DNA from: Anaerolineales bacterium
GTDB taxonomy: Bacteria > Chloroflexota > Anaerolineae > Anaerolineales > Villigracilaceae
Length of the DNA stretch: 64,000 bases
Direction of reading: 5' to 3'
NCBI GenBank assembly: GCA_025056175.1
Contig: JANWWK010000004.1
Location: forward strand, 1-64,000
Shown here: positions 8,928-17,547 of the stretch, one piece after another
Layout of the letters: every line of letters starts with the position of its first letter
Position numbering within the stretch: the stretch's first letter is position 1
Position numbers and translations under genes: made by a program
The notes under the pieces: generated by a model
What the model saw: the letters and a program-made list of their open reading frames with translations, nothing else
Told to the model about the DNA's origin: nothing
Database searches by the model: none

Positions 8928-10292
8928 TCACTGCCGTATGTTTTTCTCCATCGAGCGTTTTAAAACGGCGCGATAGACGGTTTCGAGCCGTTTCAGCACT
9001 TCTCCGGCGTTGGGGTCCTGGGCAGCCTGTTGTTCTACCTGGTTCATCAGCCCGGCAATCATACTGTTGAATTCTTCGGTCAGTTCGCCCTCGTGCTGTT
9101 GTAATTTATGCGCCAGCACGGTTTCATCATCGGCGGCATCGAGCAGCTCGTTGATGAGCGTCACTTCGGGCGGTGTGCTGGCTTGCTGCAGTATAGCCAC
9201 CAGTTGTTGCAGTTTCTGCATTCGGGCAGTATCTTGCTTGCGGCTGGCTTCTTGCAGTTTGGACTCCAGCACTTGCAGCGTCAGGTCGCTCTGGAAGGCA
9301 GCCAGGTTTTGCACAGCAGCCTTGAGAATGTCTGGCGCAGCGAGAATGGACTCGATTAACTTATCGGCCTGTTTCATCTGTTCTTCGATGGCCTTGTCAA
9401 TCTGGTTGACGTATTCGAGTAATTTCGTGCGTAAATCTTCCAGCCGGGCGCGTTCTTCGCCACGTGCGTGGTCAATTCGGTCGGTAAGAACCTGGAAGAA
9501 GGAATAATCCAATCCGTTTCGGGTCAGGCTGACCAGCGCCTTCAGACGTTCTTCAGTAGGAGCTGCCAGGAAAATCTCCAGCAGTTTTTCGCGCGTTAAT
9601 CCCTGTCTGGCCTGCTGAAGGGTCTTTACGGCGGCTTCCAATTCCCCCATTTGTTCGCGCACTTTGCGGCCGTAGTCGGAATGTTCAAGCAATTCTTCCT
9701 GCAGGGCAGCCATTGCCTGGGCGGTCTGTTGCTGTCCCGATTGCAGCGCGGCATCTATCAAGCGGTTGTAGAGCGCAAAAAACGTTTCATCCAGCAGGGC
9801 GGTATTTTCCTTGATAATTGCGGCGCGAACATCGGGCGAGGAGGCCTCCAGCAGGCGCTGAATCAGGCTTACGCGCTTCTGCTGTTCATCCAGCATTTCC
9901 TTGCTGATGCCGTCTTTTTCCAGAATTTTCTCAATCAGGCTCTGGTAGGTGAGAAAACTCTGGGGGCGCAACAGATAGGCTTTGCGTTTTTCAGGCGGCA
10001 GGCGGTTCATCACCTGCGAGATGAGTGGGCCAATCAGTTTTTCCTGTTCGTTTACGGGTAGGCCCAGTTCGGGCGGGAAGTAAGTGAGCAGGAGTTCTTT
10101 TTCGTTGTCATGATAGACAATCGGTGTCGCCAGCGGTCCCTCGAACTTGCAGTAGGGGCAGCGGGCATAGTTGGAGGTTCTGCCGAGCAGGCGCTGTTTG
10201 GCGCCGGGGTCAGCGGTGACATCGAAGAGCTGCTCTACCTGAGCAGGTATCATCTGGCGGCAGCGGGGACAGGCAATTTGAGTCTGGGGCAT
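8928..10292 (-). CDS. CpXC-domain protein with long coiled-coil region
   Basis: 454 residues from the ATG at 10292, chosen because the CpXC domain begins right there (IACPRCRQMIPAQVEQLFDV). A second pair, CPYC, lies near residue 48; together these form a likely zinc ribbon. The N-terminal ~150 residues match the CpXC family of unknown function. The remainder is very rich in Glu, Gln, Leu and Lys with heptad-like spacing and is probably helical or coiled coil. No transmembrane segment is seen. Function unknown; a scaffold or regulatory role is only a guess. Confidence 0.75.
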   Translation of the reverse strand: MPQTQIACPRCRQMIPAQVEQLFDVTADPGAKQRLLGRTSNYARCPYCKFEGPLATPIVYHDNEKELLLTYFPPELGLPVNEQEKLIGPLISQVMNRLPPEKRKAYLLRPQSFLTYQSLIEKILEKDGISKEMLDEQQKRVSLIQRLLEASSPDVRAAIIKENTALLDETFFALYNRLIDAALQSGQQQTAQAMAALQEELLEHSDYGRKVREQMGELEAAVKTLQQARQGLTREKLLEIFLAAPTEERLKALVSLTRNGLDYSFFQVLTDRIDHARGEERARLEDLRTKLLEYVNQIDKAIEEQMKQADKLIESILAAPDILKAAVQNLAAFQSDLTLQVLESKLQEASRKQDTARMQKLQQLVAILQQASTPPEVTLINELLDAADDETVLAHKLQQHEGELTEEFNSMIAGLMNQVEQQAAQDPNAGEVLKRLETVYRAVLKRSMEKNIRQ

Positions 10293-10415
10293 GGGATTTT
10301 TGAGGGTTAACGGATTGGGGATTTTTTGGGTGTGCTGTAAACAATTTTCTTGGCGCAAAGACTGTAGAGGTTTTTGGCGCTTTTACAGCGTCGAAGACAC
10401 TGTATTTTACCCCAC

Positions 10416-11954
10416 TTATCGCGGCAGCGAAAAGCAAATTCGCGCGCCTGTACCCGGATGCGGGTCCACCCACATCCGCCCACCGTGGGCCTCGACAATC
10501 GCGCGCGCCAGGTATAGTCCCAGTCCGGCGCCTTTGGTCTTGCGGACGGCGCCCTCCGAGCGGTAGAAGCGGTCGAAGATGTGTGGCATGTCGTGCGGGT
10601 CAATGCCGGGGCCTTCATCGCTCACGCATAAAATGACCTGTTCAGGGCGCACCTGCCCGCTGATGGTGATATTTCCTTTAGGGGCGTATTTGATGGCATT
10701 CGAGATGAGATTGGAAAGGACTTGTTCGATGCGCGTTTCGTCGGCCAGGATGATGGGGAATTCATCGGGAAACGAGACGTTGAGCGTGTGCTTTTGCGTT
10801 TGTGTCTGAAAACGCTCGGCCAGGCGTGCAGCCAGCAGGGGGAGCGAGACATCGGTGCGCTTGAGTTTGAGACCGCCGGCTTGCAGGCGCGAGGCGTCTA
10901 ACAGGTCTTCTATCATTTTCGCCAGGCGGTCGGCTTCTTCTTCGATGACGGCCAGAGAATCCTGGATGATGTGCCGGTCCCAGCGGGCGTCATCGCGCCG
11001 CAAGGTCGAAGCGTAACCTTTGATGAGCGCCACCGGCGTTTTCAGTTCATGGCTGACGATGGAAATGAACGTGGCTTTGATTTCTTCGGCGTTCCGAAAA
11101 TGGGTAATATCCCGCACGGTGACGATGATGTTTTGCAGGCCGCTTTCAAGAGTCATCAACGGAGCATAGGTGATGCCAACCGGCACAAAGGGCATCTGCT
11201 CATCGGCGCGCAACAGGTCGCCTTCCACGTAAAGATGCGCGTGCGGGGTCAGCGGCCAGCCGTTTTGCTCGGCTTCTTCCAGCGTCAGGCCTTCGGGCTT
11301 ACGCGCCCAGCGAATGACTTCTTCATGCCGCAGGCCGCGCAGTTCCTGGTCGGTTTTGCCGTAGAGCCGCTCAAAGGCATCGTTGACACGCTCGATGGTA
11401 TGGTCGGGGTTGAGAATCAGGATGCCATCGGCAGCGGAGTCAATCAGTGCATCCAGGCGCTGTTTTTCCAGCGTTACCTGCCCGTAAAGTTTAGCGTTGA
11501 AGACGGCAATCGCGGCCTGGTCGGCAAAGGATTGCAGCAATTGCTTGTCGTTGGCCGAGAACAAATCGGGATAAGAACGAAAGATGAAGATGACCCCAAT
11601 CACGCTTCCATGCGTCATGAGTGGGAGCGCTGTGCCGTTGAGCAACCCCATACTGGCGGTGTAGGTGAGTTCCTGCAACATGCGGTTGAGCTCAGCCACG
11701 TTCAACTCGGCGACCTGCTCCTCTTGTAGCAGCGGCTCCAGATAGCGCAAAAACGCCGGCGGAATGCCCTGTGCGGCGGCCACTTTCCATGATTTGGTCT
11801 CCCGCAAGGCAATCAGGCCGGCCTGCCCGGCCAGCATTTCAATTGAAATCCGCAAAATGCGTTTCAGCACCTTTTGCAGGTCGAGTTCCTGCGTAATGGT
11901 GCGGGCAATTTCCAACAAATAATCGCGCTGGCGGACGCGGAAATCGGGCAACAT
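10416..11954 (-). CDS. GAF-PAS sensor histidine kinase (soluble)
   Basis: 512 residues, no transmembrane segment. A GAF domain (about 10-155) is followed by a PAS domain (about 165-285, ADGILILNPDHTIERVNDAF), the phosphoacceptor motif FISIVSHELKTP (HisKA, about 295-360) and a HATPase domain with N box NLISNAIKYAP, G1 DEGPGID and G2 GAGLGLYLARAIVEAHGG. It should autophosphorylate in response to a cytosolic signal. No response regulator gene is adjacent, so it is an orphan kinase. TACAAT at 11961-11966 (minus strand) ends six bases before the ATG and there is no Shine-Dalgarno sequence: probably leaderless. Confidence 0.92.
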   Translation of the reverse strand: MLPDFRVRQRDYLLEIARTITQELDLQKVLKRILRISIEMLAGQAGLIALRETKSWKVAAAQGIPPAFLRYLEPLLQEEQVAELNVAELNRMLQELTYTASMGLLNGTALPLMTHGSVIGVIFIFRSYPDLFSANDKQLLQSFADQAAIAVFNAKLYGQVTLEKQRLDALIDSAADGILILNPDHTIERVNDAFERLYGKTDQELRGLRHEEVIRWARKPEGLTLEEAEQNGWPLTPHAHLYVEGDLLRADEQMPFVPVGITYAPLMTLESGLQNIIVTVRDITHFRNAEEIKATFISIVSHELKTPVALIKGYASTLRRDDARWDRHIIQDSLAVIEEEADRLAKMIEDLLDASRLQAGGLKLKRTDVSLPLLAARLAERFQTQTQKHTLNVSFPDEFPIILADETRIEQVLSNLISNAIKYAPKGNITISGQVRPEQVILCVSDEGPGIDPHDMPHIFDRFYRSEGAVRKTKGAGLGLYLARAIVEAHGGRMWVDPHPGTGARICFSLPR

Positions 11955-11960
11955 GGGTTT

Positions 11961-11966
11961 ATTGTA
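11961..11966 (-). promoter_or_regulatory. Candidate -10 element six bases before the histidine kinase start
   Basis: TACAAT on the minus strand ends at 11961, with the ATG at 11954. The spacing predicts transcription starting at or near the initiation codon. A CTGACA upstream is 20 bases away, too far for a good -35, so the call rests on the -10 alone. Confidence 0.35.
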
Positions 11967-12010
11967 TCATTGCGGGATAAGAGTTTTGTCAGCGCCGGAA
12001 TAGATTTGCA

Positions 12011-12442
12011 TCAATGCTCAAAGCGGACTTTTTCGGCTCCTACCAGGTGCGGTGCCGGTACGTAAATCCCCCGCCCGGTCACGGCCACAGAGCCATCAGC
12101 CAGGCGCAGTTCGCTGGTGGTCAGCACTTTGCGCTCGTGCCGCTCCTGGATGCGTGCGTGAATCGTCACGCGCTGGCCGAGCGGCACGGGTTGCTTGTAG
12201 TTGATTTCCAGGTTTACAGCCACCACGCGCAGGCCGGCAGTCCAGACCGCTGCACCCATCGCTTCATCCAGCACTGCCGCTGAAGCGCCGCCGTGTAAAT
12301 GTCCTGGCGGCCCTTGTTGACCTTCGTCAAAGGTGAACGCGGCGAAAATTTCACCCTCGGTCTCGAACCAGGTCAACCCGATGCTGCGCGGGTTTTCTGC
12401 TCCGCACACGAAACATGCACCATGTCCCGGCAGTTTTCTCAT
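12011..12442 (-). CDS. PaaI-family hotdog thioesterase
   Basis: 143 residues. HLHGGASAAVLDEAMG is the helix of the hotdog fold with the Gly-Gly turn and acidic residue used by PaaI-type acyl-CoA thioesterases. VNLEINYKQPVPLG is the following strand pair. A CxxC near the N-terminus (CFVCG) occurs in a subset of the family. The start overlaps the recJ stop as ATGA, so it is translationally coupled to recJ, although no functional link to DNA repair is obvious. Acyl substrate unknown. Confidence 0.85.
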   Translation of the reverse strand: MRKLPGHGACFVCGAENPRSIGLTWFETEGEIFAAFTFDEGQQGPPGHLHGGASAAVLDEAMGAAVWTAGLRVVAVNLEINYKQPVPLGQRVTIHARIQERHERKVLTTSELRLADGSVAVTGRGIYVPAPHLVGAEKVRFEH

Positions 12443-14715
12443 AGTTCCTCGATTGGGTTGGGATGTTGGGCAAATTGTCGGCGGTAGGCCGCCGTTTCCT
12501 GAAGCATTTTTTCGATGGCGACTTTCAAATGAGCGGCCCGGTGTTCATCTCTTTCGACGGGGGCGCTCTGAAGGAATACCATATCTCCCGGCTCAAACCG
12601 GACTGCCACCTGTCCCCGTTTCGACAGGTATTCCAGTCCCAGACGCACGGTCTTTGTGCGCTCGCCGGTGGCTGCGGCCAGCTCTGTAAGCGAGGTTCTC
12701 CCTGCACGCTGACGTAAGACGTAGTTGACCAGTCCCGCCAGACGTGGGAGGAAGTCCCAATCGGGTGGCTGGCAAATCAGAATCACTTTTTTGGGTTGCA
12801 CGTGCGCCATCACGGCGCGCAAAACGTCACCGTAGGGCGGTGTTGTCCAGAGGACCAGCGTGTCTGCGGGTTGCAGTTCGTGCCGGCCTTGTCCGTTCAC
12901 CGTGCGTTTGTGTTCGCCTTCTGCCCACAGTTGATAAGGGGCAAATGAGGAAAGATGGGTCAGGAGCGAGGATGGGTCTTGTTTCTCTGCTCGCAGGTCA
13001 ATCACTTCTACTTCAGGCGATTTGAGCGTGATTTGTGCGCTTTGGGTTGACCGAAAGGCCACCCATTCTATCGAGACCTGACGCTGGCCTTTGTAGTCGC
13101 TGGTTCGGAGGGTATACGCCAGGTCGAAACGGCCTTCGGGCAGTTCTTCTTCGCCGCCGCTCCACCACATGACGGTTGCCCGATGACCGGCCTCGTCTGA
13201 GACGGTCACCCTTCGGTGTTCGCCGTTTTTGCCCACCTGGTCATGCGATTCGAGTCTGACGCTGTGCGTTGCCAGAAGAATGGGCGGGTTTCCCGGCCCA
13301 AAAGGCGACAGCGATTCGATTTCAGCGGCCTGGGCCAGGGTGATTTCTTCCAGTCCCAGCCAGGCTTCAATTTCGAGCGCGGGTTCTGGTTGTGGGGCTT
13401 GCGCCAGCATACGTTCTGCCGTTCTCATCAATCGTTTGCGGAATTCCCCCAGATGTTCGGCGGGCAGAGCCAGGCCGGCGGCCATCGGATGGCCGCCAAA
13501 ACTGTGTAACAGGTCAGATTGGGCTGCAATGGCCTGGGTGATGTGTAAAGCCGTCACCGAGCGTGCTGAACCGCGCGCCAGCCCATCGGCGCCCAGGCTG
13601 AACAGGATGGCCGGTTTGCCGTATCGTTCGACCATTTGTGATGCAACGATGCCCAGCACGCCGCCGGGCCACTCTTTGCCGGTCAGCACCAGCACTGGCG
13701 CAGCCAGCAGGGAGGGGTCCTGGCGCAGCTGGGCTTCGGCGGCGCGTTCAATCTGGCTGCAAAGCAATTTTCGCTGGGCGTTCAGCCCTTCCAGGTGGGT
13801 TGCCAGCACCCGTGCGCGCAGAGGGTCTTGCGTGGTCAGCAGTTCGACAGCGGGATTAGCGTCTTCCAGCCGCCCCAGCGCATTCAGACGCGGCGCAAGC
13901 GTGAAACTGATGTGCGTTTCGGTCAGGTTTTCAGGAGACAGTTCGGCCAGTTCCAGCATGGCCTTCAGTCCGCGCCGTTGGGTGTTCCGCAACGCCTGAA
14001 TGCCTTTTTGCGCCAGGTAACGGCTGTCTCCGCGCAGGGTAGCCAGGTCGGCGATGATGCCCAGAGCGGTCAGGTCAAGCAAGGTCTCTGGCTGCAGGTC
14101 AGAAGAGTGCGTTTCAAGCAAGGCTTCGGCCAGTTTGAAGGCCACCCCTGCGCCAGGCAGGTGCGCCAGAGGATGTTCGGGCGGCAGGAGTTTGGGGTTG
14201 GTCACAGCGGCAGCGCGAGGCAGGGTCTCCTCCAGGTCGTGATGGTCGGTGATGACCATGTCTACGCCGCGCGAGCGAGCGTATTCAACTGCTTGATGTG
14301 CGGTGATACCGGTATCGCAGGTGATAATCAATTGCACGCCCTGTGCAATCAGTTCTTTCAGGCGCGGCAGATGAACCCCATGACCTTCTCGCGCGCGCAC
14401 GGGGATAGAGTAGGTCACATCGGCGCCGAGGGTGCGCAGGGTTTCGACCAGGATGGCGGTGGCGGTTTGTCCGTCCACATCGAAATCACCCCAGATGCAG
14501 ATGCGTTCCCGACGGCGCAAGGCGGCGGAGATGCGCTCCAGTGCCGAATCCATGCCTGGCAGGGCAGAAGCCGGCGTCGGCGTGTAGGACGCCGGGTCGA
14601 GAAACGCGCGTGCTTCTTCGGCAGTCCGTATTCCCCGCCGAAGCAGGGCGGCAGAGAGCAGGTCAGAATATCCTGCCAGAGTCAGCAGGGGGCGAGGAGC
14701 GTCTATCCAATTCAA
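12439..14715 (-). CDS. recJ: Single-stranded-DNA-specific exonuclease RecJ with C-terminal extension
   Basis: 758 residues. DHH-family motifs are clear: GDFDVDGQTAT (motif I), DTGITAH (motif II), ITDHHDLEE (motif III) and FGGHPMAAGLAL in the DHHA1 domain, with an OB-fold region after it (about 460-570). RecJ degrades single-stranded DNA 5' to 3' in recombination and mismatch repair. E. coli RecJ has 577 residues; the extra ~180 here include a region near 665-715 (LTELAAATGERTKTVRLGLEYL) that looks like a winged helix and could bind DNA. The start overlaps the stop of the upstream nuclease gene by 4 bases. Confidence 0.93.
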   Translation of the reverse strand: MNWIDAPRPLLTLAGYSDLLSAALLRRGIRTAEEARAFLDPASYTPTPASALPGMDSALERISAALRRRERICIWGDFDVDGQTATAILVETLRTLGADVTYSIPVRAREGHGVHLPRLKELIAQGVQLIITCDTGITAHQAVEYARSRGVDMVITDHHDLEETLPRAAAVTNPKLLPPEHPLAHLPGAGVAFKLAEALLETHSSDLQPETLLDLTALGIIADLATLRGDSRYLAQKGIQALRNTQRRGLKAMLELAELSPENLTETHISFTLAPRLNALGRLEDANPAVELLTTQDPLRARVLATHLEGLNAQRKLLCSQIERAAEAQLRQDPSLLAAPVLVLTGKEWPGGVLGIVASQMVERYGKPAILFSLGADGLARGSARSVTALHITQAIAAQSDLLHSFGGHPMAAGLALPAEHLGEFRKRLMRTAERMLAQAPQPEPALEIEAWLGLEEITLAQAAEIESLSPFGPGNPPILLATHSVRLESHDQVGKNGEHRRVTVSDEAGHRATVMWWSGGEEELPEGRFDLAYTLRTSDYKGQRQVSIEWVAFRSTQSAQITLKSPEVEVIDLRAEKQDPSSLLTHLSSFAPYQLWAEGEHKRTVNGQGRHELQPADTLVLWTTPPYGDVLRAVMAHVQPKKVILICQPPDWDFLPRLAGLVNYVLRQRAGRTSLTELAAATGERTKTVRLGLEYLSKRGQVAVRFEPGDMVFLQSAPVERDEHRAAHLKVAIEKMLQETAAYRRQFAQHPNPIEEL

Positions 14716-15512
14716 AACGCAATCTCTCCGATTTGTTCCGGGTCAAACTCGGTTTGAAAGTCGGCTTCTTCCGGCTCACCCGACCCGGCCTGAATGCCGC
14801 GATTGCAGTAGGAGCGGTAAATGCACCAGGTACATTTTTGTTCGTCTTCCGTGCGAGGAAATGCCGATGCGCTGGAAATTTCAGCGGCCAGTGTCTGGAG
14901 GGCATCCCAATCGCGGTGATATTGGGCGGTGGTGTAGGGAAAGAAGGCCGACTCGGTGGGAAAATCGGCAAACCAGTACACCATTGTGATTTGTTCCGGC
15001 GCGATGGCCTGTCCCTGGTTCAGGCAGTGACCGGCGCGCGCGAGCAGAGCGCGATAGACCCGCGTTTGCCAGCGGATGGCGAGGAACTCGTTGCGGGGGC
15101 GTTTGCGGTAAGTTTTCCAATCGTAGATGAGGAAGTTCCCGTCTGGCAGGCGCGCTATCAGGTCAAATTTTGCCACCAGGCGGTAGGGCGGCAGGGGCGC
15201 CGAGAGGCTGATTTCCGGGTAAAGCGCCTGCGGTGGTTGTGGAAACAGGCAGGCTGCCAGGAAGTGTTCCCACCAGCGCTGGAGGTTGGGCGTGTTTGCC
15301 AGGGGCGTGAGTTTTTCCGGCGGGATTCCAAGCAAGGATTGCTGTGCCAGGCGGTGAAACCGCTCGCCTTCCAGCGCGTGTTGTTCGTTTTCAAGGGCGG
15401 GTTCGGCTTCGATGGCTGGGTAGGCCAGTTCTTCGAGCCAGCGCAGTTGAAAGCGCTGCGCGCAGTCAGCGTAATCTTGCAGGCAGGATTGGCTCAGGGT
15501 GGTCAGTGGCAT
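14712..15512 (-). CDS. PD-(D/E)XK nuclease with probable 4Fe-4S cluster (RecB/AddB/Cas4-like)
   Basis: 266 residues. The nuclease core is visible as YRLVAKFDLIA (motif with D) followed by NFLIYDWKTYRK (D-x-K). Cys10 near the N-terminus and CTWCIYRSYC at about 237-246 give the one-plus-three cysteine pattern that holds a 4Fe-4S cluster in AddB, Cas4 and related nucleases. It overlaps recJ by ATGA and so is probably made together with it, suggesting a recombination/repair pair. No cas gene or CRISPR array is in the window, so it should not be called Cas4. Confidence 0.85.
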   Translation of the reverse strand: MPLTTLSQSCLQDYADCAQRFQLRWLEELAYPAIEAEPALENEQHALEGERFHRLAQQSLLGIPPEKLTPLANTPNLQRWWEHFLAACLFPQPPQALYPEISLSAPLPPYRLVAKFDLIARLPDGNFLIYDWKTYRKRPRNEFLAIRWQTRVYRALLARAGHCLNQGQAIAPEQITMVYWFADFPTESAFFPYTTAQYHRDWDALQTLAAEISSASAFPRTEDEQKCTWCIYRSYCNRGIQAGSGEPEEADFQTEFDPEQIGEIAF

Positions 15513-15514
15513 GG

Positions 15515-16153
15515 TCAGTAACGTAATTCAAGAATTTCGCTGTCTGGTAAGAGCATTTGTACCAGTCGGGCATGGTTGCGCGGACGTCCGATGGTCGAAA
15601 CGACCAGCACAAGCCCTTCTCGCGTTTTTTGTTCTTTTTGAGTCAACACGCGCAGGCCGACATGCCGAAACCGTTCCCGAATTTCTTCGGCGCGCTGGCT
15701 GTGGAGGGGCAGCAATACTTCGTAAGTCCGGGCTTCGCGCAGCAGGTTGATGCCATGCTCCAGCAGGGGAAAAAGCCACAGGATGAGCAGGATGAGACCG
15801 GTTGCCAGGCCAACCAGCAGATATTGCCCGGCGCCAATTCCCATGCCAAGCGAGGCGGCCAGCCAGATGGTGGAGGCGGTCGTCAGCCCGGCAACGCGCG
15901 TTCCTTCGCGGATGATGGCGCCTGCGCCCAAAAAGCCAATGCCCGTCACGATGTTGGCGGCCACGCGCGCGGTGTGGATGTTATCTCCCAGCAGGGGAGA
16001 GAGCATGGTGAATAACGCGGCCCCCAGCGTGATGAAGATGATGGTGCGAAGCCCGGCAGATTTGTCGCGGAATTCGCGTTCACCGCCAATCAGTCCGCCG
16101 ACCAGCACGGCCAGTCCCAGTTTCAGCAGGTCTTCAGGAGGAAAGATGGGCAT
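15515..16153 (-). CDS. MgtC/SapB-family membrane protein
   Basis: 212 residues. The N-terminal ~140 residues carry the family signature LVGGLIGGEREFRDKSAGLRT and at least four hydrophobic segments; GIGFLGAGAIIREG follows. The C-terminal ~70 residues form a soluble ACT-like tail. MgtC proteins in pathogens inhibit F-type ATPase under magnesium limitation; most environmental homologues have no defined role. Its stop-to-start distance to the nuclease gene is 2 bases, so the four genes down to the thioesterase may form one transcript. AAAGGA precedes the ATG. Confidence 0.88.
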   Translation of the reverse strand: MPIFPPEDLLKLGLAVLVGGLIGGEREFRDKSAGLRTIIFITLGAALFTMLSPLLGDNIHTARVAANIVTGIGFLGAGAIIREGTRVAGLTTASTIWLAASLGMGIGAGQYLLVGLATGLILLILWLFPLLEHGINLLREARTYEVLLPLHSQRAEEIRERFRHVGLRVLTQKEQKTREGLVLVVSTIGRPRNHARLVQMLLPDSEILELRY

Positions 16154-16343
16154 GGAGAGTTCCTTTCGGGTTAATTCTACTACTCAAAAGGTGAGTGGGT
16201 GGACATCTGCTGATTTCTGTTCAAGGCTGCGCAGGTTTTCTTTCGTTGCAAAGCCGGAAAGACGCAATCGGGGCTTTTGCGTTCCAAACTGTGGGCAAGG
16301 CTGGCATGGACATTCGTACGCCGAAGACAGCGGCGAATGCGCG

Positions 16344-16349
16344 TATAAT
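16344..16349 (+). promoter_or_regulatory. -10 element of the candidate structured RNA
   Basis: TATAAT matches the consensus exactly. No good -35 hexamer lies 16-18 bases upstream. It would place a transcription start near 16356, just before the paired region described as a candidate RNA. Confidence 0.45.
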
Positions 16350-16355
16350 TTCGAT

Positions 16356-16545
16356 TTGAAGTCGGAGTAGCGCAGTCACATCTAACCAGCCTGCCACCAG
16401 GCAGGTATCTAACGGATAACGCAACGCTGGTCTTTCAGTCCTTGGTCCCCGTCGCCCGAAGATTTATCGCTGTGCGAAGCCCCAGGCGACGGATGCGGTT
16501 GGTTGTGCGAAATTATTCCGCCCGGACATGAATGTCCGGGCGGTT
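16356..16545 (+). ncRNA. Candidate structured non-coding RNA of about 190 nt
   Basis: The 458-base space between mgtC-like and secF has no convincing reading frame but contains nested pairing: CGCA (16371-16374) with TGCG (16506-16509), CTAACC (16382-16387) with GGTTGG (16497-16502), hairpin CCTGCC/GGCAGG (16390-16405), and CCGTCGCC (16449-16456) with GGCGACGG (16485-16492). A strong 12-bp hairpin closes the 3' side and a TATAAT lies upstream. Size and closed architecture would suit a 6S-like or other housekeeping RNA, but I do not recognise the family. The strand is chosen from the -10 element. Confidence 0.45.
16518..16543. terminator. Strong hairpin, possible terminator of the candidate RNA or of secDF
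   Basis: CCGCCCGGACAT pairs perfectly with ATGTCCGGGCGG. On the plus strand TTCATCT follows; on the minus strand AATAATTT follows. It could end the small RNA, the secD-secF transcript, or both. The weak T-runs lower certainty. Confidence 0.5.
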
Positions 16546-16611
16546 CATCTAAACCTGTGTGAAGATGGCTATCCCCTGAGGGTGTCTGCCATTCGTTCCC
16601 CCAGCCGATTT

Positions 16612-17535
16612 TTATGCTGCCGATTCGGCTTTGCCACGCCGGAACCAGTTCTTCCATTCCTGCTTTTCCCACACCACCAGCACGGGGGCGGCGATGAAGA
16701 TGGACGAGTACGTTCCGCTGAACAGGCCGACCAGCATGATGACTGAGAACTCTTGTAAGGTCACACCGCCGAACAGGGCCAGCGCCAGCAGCAGGAACTC
16801 AACGGTCATCAATTGGGTGTTGATGGAGCGCTGCAGGGTCTGGACTACCGAGTGATTGACCAGCGTCTCGAAATCCAGACGGCGCAGAATGCTGGAATTT
16901 TCGCGGATGCGGTCGAAGACCACAATTTTGTCCTGTACCGAAAAGCCGATGACAGTGAGCAAAGCGGTCAGGAAGAGCGAGTCCATTTCCCAGCCCAGGA
17001 AGAGCGCCCCTAATCCGGCTACGCTGAAGACGACAGCCACGTCATGCACCATCGCCAGGATGGCGCACACGCCATAGCGGAACGAGTTAGCAACGCCGCG
17101 GAAGGTGATGGTGATATAGGCCACGACCACCAGCGCGGCAACGGCGACCGCCAGTGCAGCACGCGAGGTCACCTGCGCCCCAATCGTCGGCCCGACGCTG
17201 TCGAAGCGGATGACAGCTGGTTTTGCGCCTACGGTTTGTTCCAGCGTAGTCAGCACTTGTTCACGGACGGGGTCATCGAGAAACGTGGAGCGGATGACCA
17301 GCGTGCCGGAATCGGTAGTTTGCACCTGCGTATCTTTGACGCCCACCTGGTTATAGATGGCAATGATGTCGGCAGGTTGGGGTTGTTGGCCGCCAGGAAA
17401 CTGGATTTCCAGCAACGAGCCACCGGTGAAATCGAGTGCCAGGGGCAGGCCGCCGATGGCAAGCACCAGCAGGCCGGGGACGATAACGAGCAGCGAAATG
17501 GCGAAGAAAATGTAGCGTTTTCCGAGAAGGTTCAT
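16612..17535 (-). CDS. secF: Protein translocase subunit SecF
   Basis: 307 residues. The family start FAISLLVIVPGLLVLAIGGLPLALDFTGGS contains the conserved DFTGG motif after the first membrane segment; GFSVQDKIVVFDRIREN is the SecF signature in the transmembrane core. Six membrane segments fit the RND-like topology. With SecD it uses the proton or sodium gradient to complete export through SecYEG. The gene begins 12 bases after secD stops, forming a two-gene operon. Confidence 0.95.
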   Translation of the reverse strand: MNLLGKRYIFFAISLLVIVPGLLVLAIGGLPLALDFTGGSLLEIQFPGGQQPQPADIIAIYNQVGVKDTQVQTTDSGTLVIRSTFLDDPVREQVLTTLEQTVGAKPAVIRFDSVGPTIGAQVTSRAALAVAVAALVVVAYITITFRGVANSFRYGVCAILAMVHDVAVVFSVAGLGALFLGWEMDSLFLTALLTVIGFSVQDKIVVFDRIRENSSILRRLDFETLVNHSVVQTLQRSINTQLMTVEFLLLALALFGGVTLQEFSVIMLVGLFSGTYSSIFIAAPVLVVWEKQEWKNWFRRGKAESAA

Positions 17536-17547
17536 GGCTGCCTCCCA

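Noticed and set aside
14712-15512. Fe-S nuclease as Cas4
   Set aside because: The cysteine pattern is shared with AddB and other RecB-like nucleases, and no other CRISPR component is in the window.
16221-16424. Small minus-strand frame (67 codons) in the mgtC-secF gap
   Set aside because: No ribosome-binding site, no family signal and overlap with the strongly paired region.
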